Assembly: GCA_017163975.1 (NCBI GenBank)
Contig: JAFFSR010000239.1
Location: 930,001-994,000 of the forward strand
Reading direction: 5' to 3'
Length of the DNA stretch: 64,000 nucleotides
DNA from: Anastatus disparis
Lineage: Eukaryota > Arthropoda > Insecta > Hymenoptera > Eupelmidae
Shown here: positions 25,029 through 38,581 of the stretch, one piece after another
How positions within the stretch are numbered: the first letter of the stretch is position 1
Layout: each line of letters opens with the position of its first letter
Notes under the pieces: generated by a model
What the model was told of the DNA's origin: nothing
The model's database searches: none
Seen by the model: only the letters and a program-made list of their open reading frames with translations
Made by a program: the position numbers and the translations under genes

Positions 25029-26778
25029 CCCAGGCACCCCTTTTCAAGGTTGACCGAATTCGTTAATCAACCGAGGACCACCACCTCCTTCTCTTTTCCT
25101 CCTTACTGCTCTAGACTATTTGATCATCTATTTCTCTCTATTGGACTATGCGTTTCCCTAGTGGATGCAGAGCAGACGCATATATCTTGGGATGATTTGA
25201 AATATGGCTGGAAAGATGCGCGTTTCATCGGATAGAAATTCACAGTTCATTTACTGGTATTATTGATGTTATGAGATTTGAACAAATGTTGATAATTTTA
25301 CCAAGAAAATTGGTGAATGTTACATATTTCTTGTTGACTTATGCGAAAGAAAGTTAAATTGTAGCCAATACATCATTTTATTGCTACCTGACTTAAAAAA
25401 TGTACTTTTCAATATAACTTTTTTATAACGAATTAATAAAAATTATGTGTTAAATTAAATTTTTCATTACATATTAAAACAAACTTTAACAAGTTATTAT
25501 CATTAACTAAAATTTGGTAATTTCAACAATCAAGAATCAGCAAACATCGCTTGCCTTAGAAATCACCGTCTGCGCGATGAACTTTGCCTATTCGAAAATT
25601 GTGACTAAGTACGCGTCATCTCTAACAATGTATCCTTCCAACTCTAACGATTTATCTCCCTTTTCGTTGGCTCTGTTACCCCTCAACTTTCTCTATATTT
25701 CCTTTACCCCTACACTGAAGTCACTTGCGCAAAAGTCGTGCTTGCGTTTGTTCCCCTTGGAGAGCAGTAGAGACGGATGAGTGATGCAGAAACTATGGGT
25801 TTGTCGAGACATTGAAAAATATACCAGAGCACACCCTTGGTTAGGGTAGTTACGAGGTCTTGAAAGAAAGAGGGAGGGTTAGAGCGTGGGCGTGGTAGTG
25901 GTAGTTTCTTTTTTCTTTCTTAGTCGACCGCTACTGATATCTTCAAACCTGCTGAAAAGTTATTCGTTTTCGCCTATGCTTGTCTGTCTTAGACGATTTT
26001 ACAATTGGTGCGTGTTCTGACTTCTCCCTTTTTATTTATTTTTTGTTCCTTCTTCTGCGAAAACTAGATGATGGTTTGCTTGAGTTTGTATACCTAGTGT
26101 TTATACAGCTTGGGGTATTCATCATTTTAGTCAAAATTTATGGAAATTTTGGAATAACCATATCCTTAGCGTGATGATAAATTTTTCAAACTACTTTCAT
26201 GGAAATTATAGATTATTAAGGTAGTCGACTGCTTCATTCACCCAAAAAAACATGAAACAATTTAAGGTATAAGAGAAAATTGACAAAATGATTAGTCAAG
26301 CATCGTCGCCATGTAATTGAGTATGTTCAAAAAGCATTAAAGGCTAAAATTGTCTGAAACAGGTGTACCAAAGTATGCATATAAAAAAGCATGTAAAAAA
26401 GCTTGTAGAAACGTAAAAATCTAACATTTTTTTTTCTTCATTAAAATACATGGACTATTGAATATAATTCAATTATAGATATCCGCGTATATTTTATAGA
26501 TGTACACGCATCCTTGGGTCATATATGCGTCAGTTGAAAAGAATATCATGAAAATATCTATACTCCTCTCCTCTTTCTCTCTCTGTTTCTATTTGTTACT
26601 ATAGCATGGATTTCCAACCCTGTACACGCACAGTCTGCTTCAGTCATTTCGATTAGTGACAAATAACAGGCGTAACAATAGCCACTGTACGGCAGAACGC
26701 TACTACTGCCGCTGTCGTGTGCATCCGTGTCATCGTCGTTGCCGAGCTCGCGCGCGCTCCTAACTCAAGCCTCGAAGC

Positions 26779-26801
26779 TATATACTATATACTATACTAT
26801 A
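26779..26801. repeat. TATAC-type short tandem repeat
   Basis: An imperfect repeat of ACTAT/TATAC units inside the GC-richer island. Confidence 0.8.
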
Positions 26802-27011
26802 CCCAGCCCACCCGACAGAATCTATCTCTCCAGTATTCTCTTTCTGTCTTTCTCACTCACTGTTGTTCAGTGGTTTTTGTCTCTTATTGCCGCTGGTTGT
26901 CCCGTTGTATCGGGAGTTGAACAAACCCGTCTTCGTCGCTCATTATCCGACTCTTGTGTTGTTGCATTGCAGCCTTAGCTATGTAATCATTCGTTTGTTT
27001 TGCCTCTCTTT

Positions 27012-27030
27012 TCTCTCTCTCTCTCTCTCT
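27012..27030. repeat. (CT)n microsatellite
   Basis: A CT run on the plus strand, the opposite orientation to most GA runs here. Confidence 0.9.
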
Positions 27031-30000
27031 TATTCTTTCTATGCATGTCTTTGCTAATGCTATGTAGCAAGGGTTTTGTAAGAAATTTAGCAGCGTGCCA
27101 GGATATCTCGTTTTTTTCTTCCTCTTTTTTTGGTTGGTTTTGTAAGCAAATATTTCGAGAGAAAATGATGAAGCAGTGTTAACGCGAGCCTTGTAGCTAT
27201 ATTTCATGACGCGGATGAAGTATTAGTTTTGTAAGATTAAAACAGCTCGAATGCCGTTAATTTGCTTTGAGGTAAGAATTTATGTGGAGGAGCTACGATT
27301 TTCCTCATGCCCCAACCGCCACCAAAGAAAAATTCTTTTTAATAAAATACATCGAAACGACTTCTAGTGAAAAGTCATTTGATGCTTTAGTTTTTGACGC
27401 CGAAGCACTAGTATACTTGAGATCGATAGCAACGTTACATAAACACTAAGAGCATACATATCAATATTTTATTGATTTTTTTTGTAAAAAAATTGTATAT
27501 ACATGAAAGAAATATTTATCCTATAGTGATAAGTTAAGTAAATATTCGAATGATAATTCATATAAAAAAACGTTATAATTTGAAAATATATGATAGTAAA
27601 CATATAGTTGGCATCGCACACGACACCGAACTGTTTAGTAAAGTAGGGCGAGCAGACTAAAGAAAAAAAGCCCTCTTTACATGAGGAAACAATGTTAATT
27701 GATAAAATTTATGATGAGTAGTTTTTAATATATGCAAATTTGCTGCTTTAGTATTCATTAATAAACACTTTGTATTACTATTTAAGGAAGTTGTATTATA
27801 AACACTGTTAATGTTGCGTTTGTTAAACCATTATTCAAAATTTAACTATTAAAGGATAAACATGAAACCATAATTCATCTTTTGTAACTCCTAATATTAT
27901 TCTTCCATTTTTGGTTATGATTATCCAAAGTTCATAGATCTCTCATTAAAAAAAAGAAAGAACGTCACAACACATTAGATTGTTAGACATTACGATCATA
28001 AATCCAATAGAAACTATTAACGCATTCCTGGCATACTCAGAACTTATTTATAAACGTTATAAGCTCGTCATTCTAAAGATTAATCACCCTATTCTCCCCA
28101 TACTTAAAACCATCATCTTGTTTACTTAAACCGCTTCTTCAATACTAAATCCATTTCTCATAACTTATATGCTTTTCTTCTTCATTATCCAACTCTTGTT
28201 CACCCAAGGCATATCTACCTTTCTTCTTCGTAGCTCTAATTCACTTTTGCCACCGTCCGCATGTGTATTTAACTCTCGCGAATCTTAACGCTCCGTCCGA
28301 ACTTACACTTGACACTCGGTCCTTCTAGAAATTAACATTCATAATGGCTCGTTAGGGAGCCAAAATTATTGGATTAGTTGCAGAGCGAAGCGGCTGAAAC
28401 GTCTAGATTCATGAGCAGATGAGAGAGCGAGAGAGTTAGAGAGCTATGGCTTAATGCGATGCATACGCTACTACTCCCCAGCGAAACTTGTTCCATCCCT
28501 CCTTTTGGAAGCTTTCATTCTATATATAGTATGATCATACCCGGGAGAGAGTTGCTCTAGGCACTAGCTCTTTCTATTCCCTTCTCTCTCTCTCTCTCAC
28601 TCTATATCTTTCTCTCTTTCTCCTTGACTGCCTATTTTAGAAGGAAGAGATCGTCCTTTTCCTTCTCCTTAGATCGTAGTCTTCTTCTTCGGCACGGTCT
28701 CTAGGTTTTGCGGCTTTGCCTTTCTAAAGTTAGATTGTTAATTTAGCTAGCCAGCTAAGGATTAAAAGTACGCCGTGCTACCAGATATTGGATGCCAGCT
28801 TTTTCTCTTTTTTCTTCTTCCTTTTTTCAACTCTTTTTTAAGGATGATGGTGTTAATGGGCCAAGGTGGAAATTTTGCGGAAAGGACAATGAGGACGCTT
28901 TCAATTAAGCGATCTTTTTTGTGGAAAAAATCTGATGGGTAATGAGGCTCTGAACTTTCTTAAGAAAAATTTTCTTTTTCTTTTTTTTCTTAGAGATGAA
29001 GATTGTTAATTGTCTTTATAATAAAGGTATGAGGACTTTGATGAATAAAGAGTTTTAATTACAATTGATTGGATAAAAATATGATCAGCATATTTATAAC
29101 CATCTTTATAATTCAGAGAATAAAAGTTTTTTAAAAGGTTATTTATATTAGATAGCAAAACTTGAAATAAATCTATTGTTTATTAAAATCATCTTCTGAA
29201 TTCAGTGTCTGCCAATCATATTTTGATGAAATATTGATAAGAGTCATATTTAAAGTGTCTCGATTAGTCGACACGAGAAGAGAGATGGAATAATAAGGCT
29301 CTCGTTTGAAAGATAATCTTAGGGTGGGTGAAACGCTTTTTTTTATTCTCTTGTAATATCACTCTAACTTCCAAGTCCTGAAACTTTATGCATGAGTTTC
29401 ATTAGCAATCCATAAATAAGAAGCCTTGGTTGTATGAAGGCTGAACTTTGAACTTAATTATTTTAACAAGTATTATTAAACTTCATGAAATGTGAATAAT
29501 GTTAAACTTAGTTATTAAATGTAATTAATTTATTTCTTACTGTTGTTAATATTCATGTATTCAATATTTTGGATGTTGCATTTTCTTTTTTAATTACATA
29601 AACAATTTTATGAACTGACGTAATTAATTTATTGAAAAATATAATTTCTCAGTACTATTTTTAATGAAAGTATAAAACAAATATTAACCATAATTTTACT
29701 CGAAACAGCGAGTCTAAAAAATTTTAATCGAAAAATAAGTAATTAAAAGTTAACTTTTCACTCTCCATCGACCTAAATTATAATCGATTTCAAATAGTAA
29801 AACCAAATAAGTCATAAAAACTCTTTCAAACACTCAAACACTAAAGCTATTATAATACCGCCGGTCTCCGAGCGCCACACGACACGCAACCATAGATATA
29901 TATAGGTGTATAATTCGACCGATTAAAATATAATCAGCATATACAATAACCGCAAACACCGTTAATTCGAATACTTCGACTGACCGAGATAAATCGAAAA

Positions 30001-31162
30001 AATAAAACATTATATCAAACCCCGCAAACAAACATCAATATTCTAGATTGAGAATTATATCAATAATATTGATGTCAGTGATATTTATTAATTAAATACA
30101 TATGATAAAAAGAGAACTTCCGATTATTAGATTTATGTATACACAGGTCAGACAAAGCAAGCATCTAGTTATTGTTCGTACAGCTATCTCTTCTTTCTCA
30201 TCTTAGGCCGACACCTGTACACGCAGCGCGCCGCCACAGATGTTTGTTTCGACAACTCACGGCACAACAGTAATTTATAAACTATATTTGATTTTCTTGA
30301 TGTTTCAATCTTTATTAAAGTATTTATATTTTGATTGATTTTCACGTATTATCATGTGTGAAAGACTTTCACGTTAAATATATACAAAGAGTGATTGTGA
30401 TGCTGATTACGATATACTTTTTGAACAGTATAATAAGGCGAATTCGACTACTTTTACACAGTTCTAGATTAGACGCATTAGCTCACGGTCATTCATGTTT
30501 GAATCTATAAGTAAACACGTTTAACTGACGCGCACAAAGAATTCCAATCAAAGAACAAGCTGTGTGTACATATACATGCATGTGTGTAAAGTACCAACAA
30601 TAAACATTTAACGATGAAGTTCCTTACACACACGCGTATATACATTAGTTCGTTGCTTTTTCTCGAAAGTCGTTTATTCTCTTTCTTTCTCTTTCTTTCT
30701 TTGATTCTCTTCTTACGTATTATTGGGTTAAGGTTCTTTAAATGTTTAGAATCACCATTTTTGATATATATTACAATGATACGGTTGACATACATCTGCT
30801 TTAGTTTGATAAGCTTATCGATTTGTGCGCAACTTGATATTTACTCGATGACTCTTTTTCTTTTATTTCTTTCTTGCTTCTTCTCATCTTACTTTACGCT
30901 GTATTACGACGAGTCTTTTTTTCATGATGCGCATGAATTATTCACCGTTTTATTCTCTTTTTTTTATCTCACATTTTTTTTATTCTCGTATCATTGCTTT
31001 TAATGTCTGCGCAAGAGACTTTCGATTATCATAATTTTATTGTACGCAAGAGAAGGGAAAGAATTTGCTCTTTTTTTGTTCAACTCCAAAAAAAAAAAAA
31101 GAAAAATTATGTGCAATGGTGGGAGAAGGAGAAATTGAAGAACAACTTTTTGTCGTGCACAG

Positions 31163-31276
31163 AGTATTATCTTTTGGCGATTTGAATATTAATTCGGGTA
31201 AAGATGGAAGAAAAAAAATGTTAAAAAAAGATAATAAAGGGATAATTTATGAAAAGATAAGTCAAGAAAAGGAAAA
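31163..31276 (+). other. Candidate 114-nt cassette exon, weak
   Basis: GTGCACAG ends at 31162 and GGAAAA is followed by GTAAGTGAG (GT at 31277). The interval is purine-rich, a multiple of three, and open in one frame with matching phase 2 at both ends, so skipping or including it would keep frame. The acceptor has a poor pyrimidine tract and the sequence is A-rich, so chance is likely. The Lys-rich peptide is not recognised. Confidence 0.12.
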
Positions 31277-32147
31277 GTAAGTGAGAGGAGGTAAAATGAA
31301 GCTTCGAGTGCTTTGCAACGAGTGCACTTCTTCTTCCTTTTATAAGGATTTTAAAGTCTTGTCGATTCAAATGTTTTGGAGTATAACGTTAATTGCCAAA
31401 TCAATTATTGCTTCTCACAATCTTTTAAATGTTGCAAACAAGTTTTTTATTTTTTATTCTTTTTTTTCAGTGGCAATTTAGAAGCTTGACTTATTTATTT
31501 CAATTACTTTTAATTACTTAAGTTTCAAATAATGCACTAATTGTAATTACTGTATATTAAATTTTTGATTGTTCTCTATGTGTATTTGAAGAGCGTAAAA
31601 ATTAAAATGTTATTTGAATTAAAAAAAAAAGTTTTTAAAATAAAAAAGTGGAGAAATTCATTAATGTAGTTATAATTAAATCGTGAAAGAAAAACATAAC
31701 ATGACTCATGTATTTATAAGCAATATTTAGTCTTGATAAACAGAATCTTTTTATTAACGCACGAAAAAAAGATTTAATTTTCAAAGCTAAATCACCCTTT
31801 CAAAGTTAATCGTTTGATATTGCTTATGTAATTTCTTAAAAGGTATCGTTTTTAAGCAGGTCACCTTTTCAACTATTTTGTCGACAAAGGAAACGCAATA
31901 AATTTACGTTCTATGGCAATGGAAAAAAAAGAGTAGAAAAATTTAATAAACGTAAAAAAGAAAATGCGTTTTTTTTTATTAAGATACAAAAATTCAACTT
32001 GTAATTTTGTAAAATATTCTGCTTCACTTTTAAAGAGAGTAAAAAAATGTATATATATGTATGTATTTTATTGCAGACTGCAATGTGAAAAAGCTCGTTT
32101 TTATAAAATCGTATTAAATTCTTTCATATCTCATGCGTTACATGAAA

Positions 32148-32179
32148 AATTTTCTAGGACAAGAATTTTCTAGGACAAG
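32148..32179. repeat. 16-bp perfect tandem duplication
   Basis: AATTTTCTAGGACAAG occurs twice in immediate tandem (32148-32163 and 32164-32179), indicating a recent slippage or repair duplication. Confidence 0.95.
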
Positions 32180-33953
32180 ATTTATTATTAAAGAATCAGC
32201 GTTTGCAAGCCGATAACGAATTCGTCAAAATGAGCTTTAACGAACACCCGCTCTCGCACGTGGCGTGGTGTGGTAGCGGCGGTATACGATTTGCAAAATT
32301 TATTCATGAAAGCTCATGCAAGTTCGAATCTCCTTGCATAATATACTTTCCCAAGGTCTTTTCTCTTTTGGAGACCTGTCGCATATGTGCTACATGCGCA
32401 TATACATATGCACACACACACATGAATATGTTTATGTTGCACATGTCGATGGCAAGGTGCGTTTTGCTCTTTCATGTTATGCAGTATATTGAACGTGTAT
32501 ATATATAAAGTTCGTTACGCGACTTATGCCATCAGCCGACACTTTATTCCGGTAAGATATATATATACATTTCGGCTGGTTCTAGATGGAAAATATCGAA
32601 ATTCGATACATATACTACCGGGTAAAAGAGAGAGAAAAGAAAGAGGAAAAGTGAGAGATCGCACGCTCGACGATGAAAGTAAAATGAATTTTTCGCGTGA
32701 TTGTCTACGCTTATTTTATATTTCTTAGTTTATTTTCACTGAATAATCTTACTTTATAAAAGGCTGTTTAATTGATTTTTAACTATAGTTGTAGTCTCTC
32801 TTTTTTTCGTTGTTTTTCCAATATTATAGTGTTATTATAGGATTCTCGTTTGATAAAAATAAACTTGAAAATATTGATTTTTATTTTTAACAAAGCATTC
32901 AATTTTATTACTCTCTAGGATTGTTCATACAGTTGAAAAATAACTTTATTAAAAAGTAAAAATTAAACATACAACTAAACTACATAGCCAAATTAATTGC
33001 TTGAAATTAGAATTCTTTTCTAAAAATTTTAATTATCTTGTTTGACAAGACAGTAATTGACCCACTTTTAGAAACAATTGCTGTAAAATGTATTGGTTAT
33101 CAAAGATATATGCATAAAGCGCAGCCCGTATCATCAAATTTAATTGTAAATTGGTTGTTAAATTTTGCAGTATTAATAATATGTTCATAATTAGTTATAG
33201 AGAAAATTCCGTTATTAAATGCTTTTGACCGCAAAATTGTTTTCCCCATCATTGTCGTTAAGGAATGTCTATTATTTTATATACATGCACGCGCACTATA
33301 TATTTTATTAGAAATTTAGTGAATAGCGTAATCTTTTGAAATATTTAGATAAAGCAAAAAAAAATTTACATAAAATTATATGCATTACGATATATATAAC
33401 TCATCATACATTTTGTGCATGAAATGTTTCCATAAGCATCAAACGATAACAATATTATTTTATGATAGACATTCCTTGAACCCAGTCACATGTCCATTTT
33501 TGCATGATTCAAAGAATCGGAAAAGCCGCTCTCTCGACGTATTAGAAGCACATCAAACAGTCTAGAAAACGCATATACGTACCCCCTTTTCCCCTCTCTC
33601 TCTCGTATCAGACTCTCCTCTACGTTCTCGGCATTCCATGCTAACTCAAAAGAAGCATGCACACAAAACGAATTAATACTAACTATACATAAACATAAGC
33701 CGTCTGATATGCAAGGCTTTTGATAAAAAAAAAATAGTTTTGGAGAAAGATAGAATACATTGTTTGTATCTTCCTTATATCTAACAATGCACTTGGTTTA
33801 ATGTTTTATAGTCCTAAAAGAGATAGAGAGAGGGAGGGAGAATCAAAAGCGTTTGATCGGATTCTGCTATTAAGTGGAGGTAAATGGAATATCGACTTTC
33901 AGCGCGTATCGCGCGCGGACCAATAATGCACAATCAGCTGTCAGAGGGTTTAA

Positions 33954-33976
33954 AGAGAGAGAGAGAGAGAGAGAGA
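33954..33976. repeat. (AG)n microsatellite
   Basis: An AG run directly after a GC-richer segment that contains a CAGCTG core. Confidence 0.95.
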
Positions 33977-34621
33977 ACGCGGATGCTTTCAAAGAGGGAT
34001 TTTCGAGTTTGGTAAAAGAGAAATAGTTACAGGAGGATTAGATTTATTTAGTTTATTTATATACGCTTTGTGCATAGAGAGTAATTAAGGTGTATTAATT
34101 TTACGTGTTAGCTTGTAAGGTTTACTTTAGTTTACCATAAATAGGATTTAGTGTTTTAACTATTTATAAAGTTTAGAAACTTTTTCATAAAACTTACTTA
34201 AATTTAAGAATATTTGTATCGGTCTTATAGTCAAAATAATAATAATAATAATTATGGGCAATCTGCATATCCTTATTTACGATTACCTCTTATTTTTTCA
34301 TAAAATATCTGAAATATGATTTTATTATAATAAAATAAAAATAAAAAAAGTCGATGGAATCTGAAATAAAATGCACATAATTAATGAAGGATACTCCGAC
34401 TGCCTCTTAAAATTTACTTATAAAATTTTTCTGTATAATATATGCATCATTAAGCAACATATGAATTTTAGAAATCTGTGAACAATAACAATAGGCATTT
34501 TGAATAGCTGTTAATGATTATATTTGAAAATCTTTATTACATATTCATTCTCATTTAACAAGCTCTGGACAACTGGTTGGGAAATTGACATTCAAATTTC
34601 AAAGCCATAAGGATCGTACAG

Positions 34622-34639
34622 CACACACACACACACACA
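34622..34639. repeat. (CA)n microsatellite
   Basis: Nine CA units. Confidence 0.95.
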
Positions 34640-35353
34640 AAAACATATACAGATATACATATGAGCATATATATATTGCTCATAGACATATACCTTATGG
34701 GTTAAATTTGAATAGCAATTCACATTGTTCCAGAGGACAGTTCAGGTTGTGTCGGTCGAATGCCTCTCGCGTGTGTGCTACTGCTGGGCTGGAGAGTACG
34801 AGCAATCACATAAACCTGACACTTGTACAATAAAACTATCAGTTTGAAGCTCGTGTAGCCCACCGCCGCGCTTTGCTAAACCGAATCAATTGAATACGAG
34901 CTCTTCTAAAACACATATGCTTATATTGCTCCTATTGACAATGCTTTTCACCAAATTTTATTAAACGTCGCTTAAATATCACTAATCGTTCTTTTAAAAT
35001 AATATCTTGTCAATCTTTCGTGCACCAATAATCTTTTGCCATGTATTGTTGAATAATCCAGAATTGGTTTGTACTTACAATTTATTTAAAGTTTCAAACA
35101 TAATTTGAAGTTCTTTACTTTTTCCATGTTCAAATTCTCAATTTGCCAAAAAGAGAATTCTAAAAATGGTTATATACGAAATAATCAAATAACAGGATAG
35201 TTTTTGGAAAACAATTGGGATTCAATACTCCGCTCGCTTGGGTTAGAAATGCACATCTAAGAGGATCGAATTTGCGGCAGAGGGATATTGCAATAGTAGA
35301 AGCTTTTGTTTTATCAAGGAATGGTTAAATACAAACGTTTTGCGCGTGAGAAC

Positions 35354-35368
35354 ACCGGAAGTGACGTC
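35354..35368 (+). promoter_or_regulatory. ETS plus CRE-like composite site
   Basis: ACCGGAAGTGACGTC joins an ETS-type core (CCGGAAGT) to a CRE-type half (TGACGTC). Such composites are typical of active promoters in animals. No flanking core promoter is certain, so function as promoter or enhancer is inferred. Confidence 0.25.
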
Positions 35369-38300
35369 GTAGCCCGAACTATCAGAAAGTTATTTGGGTC
35401 GTGGTTATAGAAGCACTTGACGCTCAGACGAAAACTTTAAACAGTAGCACAGTACCTTTTGTTGTGTGTGTATATATATACATACATGTATATACATATA
35501 CAAATTCTTTTTAAAATGTACTCTGACCTTTTTTTACAATACTTTTGCGTCTCCGCACTTGTTCCATTCCTTTTGATTATTTGTACTATCCATTGTGTTC
35601 TTCCTTTTTTTTTTTTTTTTAATATTTTCTTCGTGACCTACCCTCTTCTCTTGTACTTTCTAGTTTGTTGGACGATTTTTCTTCGTCTAGAATTAATATT
35701 GAAATTGTTATTTACGAATTTACTTGGGTTTTGTTGGCTTCTTACGGGTCTTACTTTCTTTGTGTGCTAGATTTTCTTTTTCTTTTTTTTTTAAGAAAAG
35801 GAAAGAGTTTCGAACGAAAGCTTTGCTTTTCAATTTTCAGTAATGGACGCCACAGACTTTATCAATTACTAAAGCTTTGGGTTTGGCGATGTTTGCGACT
35901 CTGAGCTTTTAAGTACGATTGTTTTCAAGTTTTATGGATTTTGTTATTTTGCATTCTTCGCTTTAATGGACATTGATTTGGTAGTCGATAAATCATTGTA
36001 TCAAATGCATAAAAACAAAAAGTTATTTATTATTATTTTCTTATAAAAATTATTATTTATTAGAAATTTTTTTCCTGAAATAACTTTATTGCGATTCTAA
36101 ATTTTTTAATCTTTTTATTTTTAATATAAATTTTTAGAAAATTTTTTACTTATAATTTATAGCTTGGCATTTTTTATACTTTTGTATTTTTAACAAACAT
36201 GCTTACAAGAAAAAAAAGAGTGTGGTAAATTTAACAAATTTTGTTCGCAGATAACAAAACTCCGAAATTTATGCATCGAAGAAAAGGCTTCAACTCTCAT
36301 ATGTATATGTTTATCCTGTGTTGGTTGTAAAACTTTTTTTTTGCGTTGAAAACTTATAAAAAACACCTACTTTTTATATCGCGCGCGTTTATATTCAACA
36401 AGATTCTTATTTTGGTAAGGAAAAAAAAATGCCAAGAAAAAAGAATACCTTCCAGACTAAGATAAACGGGCATCATTTTGAAAAACATAAAATCTTAATC
36501 CATTACGATATCGAACTTCGCCTTAAACTGGAAAAAAAAGCAAAAAACTTTTATTTTTTATTTCTTAACGATTGCGTGTGTGCCCACACATATATTTTTC
36601 TTTGTCTTTTTTTTTTGTTTTTTAGTTTATTCCTATAATTCGTCTGAGCGCGTGTTGCACATCACGCAGGTAATTTTGTGTGCTTGTGTTTTTCAAAAAA
36701 TTTCTTAGCTCTCGCACGACTTACACGTGCCTATCCATCTTCGCACCTGTCTGTCCAACGATTCATCACGTTACCCTTAAGAGAAAAAAGAGAATTTTTT
36801 TTTCATTTTTTTTTTACTTTATTCTCTTAGTTTTCTTTTGTTTTTTCTATTTCTCTCTCTTGCGTGCTCTGCATATTTTTTTCAAAGGCGATGACGACCT
36901 CCTTTTTTTTCTCTCTTTATACTCTTGGCGTTTCATTCTTTCAGTAAAGCTTTTACCTGCACTATTTCTTATCTCATACGCGTTTGTTATAAATTTTTTT
37001 TTCTTTTTTTTTCAAAAAGCTTTTCTCTTGTTTCTTCTGTATTAATAGTTAGTAAATCTTAACTTGATTGCTTCAATCTCGAAAACATCTACGATATGAA
37101 AAATATGAAAGCAGGAAATTTAGTTAAAATAAGTAATTATTATATAGTGTTGTGGATAAACTTAATTACACAATGCCGCGCATAAATAGAGGTAAAATTA
37201 AACGCATACCGTCGGTAAGTTAGGTTAACGAGACTCTCTCATTCTCTCTCTCTATGTCTCTCGTCGCGCGCTCGTCGGTATTTTGCACCCTCCTATCGAA
37301 GATTCCAAGGCGACTGAATTCCAGAACAGTAGCAGCAGACTTGATAGGAAATTTGTTGAAAATTTATGCTAGAATCCCTAAAGTTAAAATTTTCTAATAT
37401 GCATTAATTGCAATACGTAATTTATTACTTTAGAGAAAAAAATAAATGAAATTTATATTCTTTACTTATAAAAGAAAGAAAAAAAAAAGAAGAAAAAGAG
37501 AAAAATTGATTCGACAATTCTTTCGAAGATATTCTTTTAACAAAGATGATGTTTGTTCCGTTTTATCATTCTCTAGAGTTTAGAGAAAAGTTTTCTGAAA
37601 CTTTATACCTGAGCGTGTATATACATGTATATATCTCTCTTTCTCTCACTTTTAGAAGCATCAAAGACAAGAGCCGCAAGAGAGAAGTAGTATAAGGAGA
37701 GGAGGCAGAAGCAGCGGCTTTCTCTTCGGCTTAACGAGTTGGTAGCGTAAAAGAGACCTATAGATCTCCTCTCTCTTCTTCTTCTACTTCTCTCGTTCGC
37801 TTGGAAAACCGCTGCTTGCGAATACGATAAATTGTTCGAGTTTACAAGCTCATTTCTCTCTCTCTTTCTCTTACTTCTTTCTCGTTCGAACATAGTTCGC
37901 GCCTCGATGGATTTCATTCTACTTGTTTTCTGGCTTTCTTGCTCTTTATTAAAAGGAACATCCCGGGGAAAAAAAAAGATTTTTATCAAGTAAAAATAAA
38001 CGAATATAAGGAAATGACTTTGGAGATAGGAAGAACGAAAGAGGAGAAAGATAAAACAGGAGAGGGGGCGAGGGATATTTCGTTCTTTCTATTCGATTTA
38101 AATTTATCAAGAATACTTTTTAGCTAAAGGAAAAAAAAATCAAAAGAAAGAGAAAAGTTTACCGTTGTACGAACGTTATAAGCACAAGACGGTATATCCT
38201 GTGCGCGCCTTTGATAATAAAGAGAGATTGTTTTATTTTTTTTCTTAAATAAAAAAAGAAAGAAAGAAAGAAAAATGGACGTGCACTCTTGCGCGCACTT

Positions 38301-38502
38301 ACGGCTTCTTCTTTTTTTTTTCATTGATTCTCTCCGTTCGATTGAGGAAATTGTTACGGTAACGAGGATAAGTAACTCAAATCTCGCTCTGACAGTCTTT
38401 AAGATAGCGTATTTAATGTTTTTAAAAATAAGTTTTAATAACGATAAAAGTATCTATCTAATTTTAAAAAATATATAATAAAAATACATGTATTTGAAAT
38501 AT

Positions 38503-38540
38503 TATTAATGAAATTTATTTGTTTTCTGTTTCAGGTGAGT
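38503..38540 (+). other. Zero-nucleotide recursive splice site 2
   Basis: A TTAAT branch-site match (38504-38508), a pyrimidine-rich stretch, and TGTTTCAG ending at 38534, then GTGAGT directly at 38535. The branch A is about 27 nt from the AG. Both halves are strong matches to splice consensus sequences. A second strong donor, GTAAGTC, is at 38582. Splicing the upstream exon here would regenerate a donor and allow the next step. Confidence 0.8.
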
Positions 38541-38581
38541 TCAGTATTACTTAGCAAAAATATTGCAGATTGACCTTTACT
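38535..38581 (+). other. Cryptic recursive-splicing exon 2 (47 nt)
   Basis: Lies between the recursive AG and the donor TTTACT/GTAAGTC (GT at 38582-38583). It is not a multiple of three, and the first frame contains TGA at codon 13, so retention would be disruptive. This is consistent with a definition-only exon that is normally removed. Confidence 0.55.

Larger units (their letters stand above)
26600..27271 (+). promoter_or_regulatory. GC-richer island ending in a donor-like site
   Basis: Complex CpG-containing sequence includes GAGCTCGCGCGCGC near 26745 and a pentanucleotide TATAC repeat. Initiator-like TCAGT (26869) is embedded in a pyrimidine-rich stretch. It ends with TTTGAG followed by GTAAGAAT (GT at 27272). 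This arrangement could be an alternative promoter with a non-coding first exon, or an enhancer. No TATA box at a proper distance was seen, and the open frames inside differ by frame without clear coding character. Confidence 0.2.
24150..30500. other. Mosaic stretch with a GC-richer island
   Basis: A high-complexity block (24480-24760) holds a 93-codon open frame with no recognised motif. AT-rich parts are 25240-25510, 26170-26500, 27280-28060 and 28980-29850. GC-richer parts are 25000-25240, 25550-26000, 26580-27270 and 28200-28900. No gene is supported. A donor-like site at 27272 closes the island described separately. Confidence 0.45.
30501..38502. other. Mosaic intronic stretch before recursive site 2
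   Basis: AT-rich parts are 31480-32190, 32720-33480, 34030-34560, 35930-36400 and 37060-37560. GC-richer parts with CT or GA tracts are 32200-32680, 33560-34000, 34720-34900, 35280-35440 and 37200-37350. T-rich tracts (30650-31010 and 36560-37040) generate Phe/Leu/Ser-rich open frames. A good acceptor-like TTTTTTTTCAG ends at 31471 but is followed by stop codons and no donor pairing. A GTAAGT donor-like site stands alone at 37215. Confidence 0.45.

Noticed and set aside
31441..31485. Strong acceptor TTTTTTTTCAG at 31471
   Set aside because: Followed by stop codons and AT-rich DNA with no donor at exon distance; treated as a decoy.
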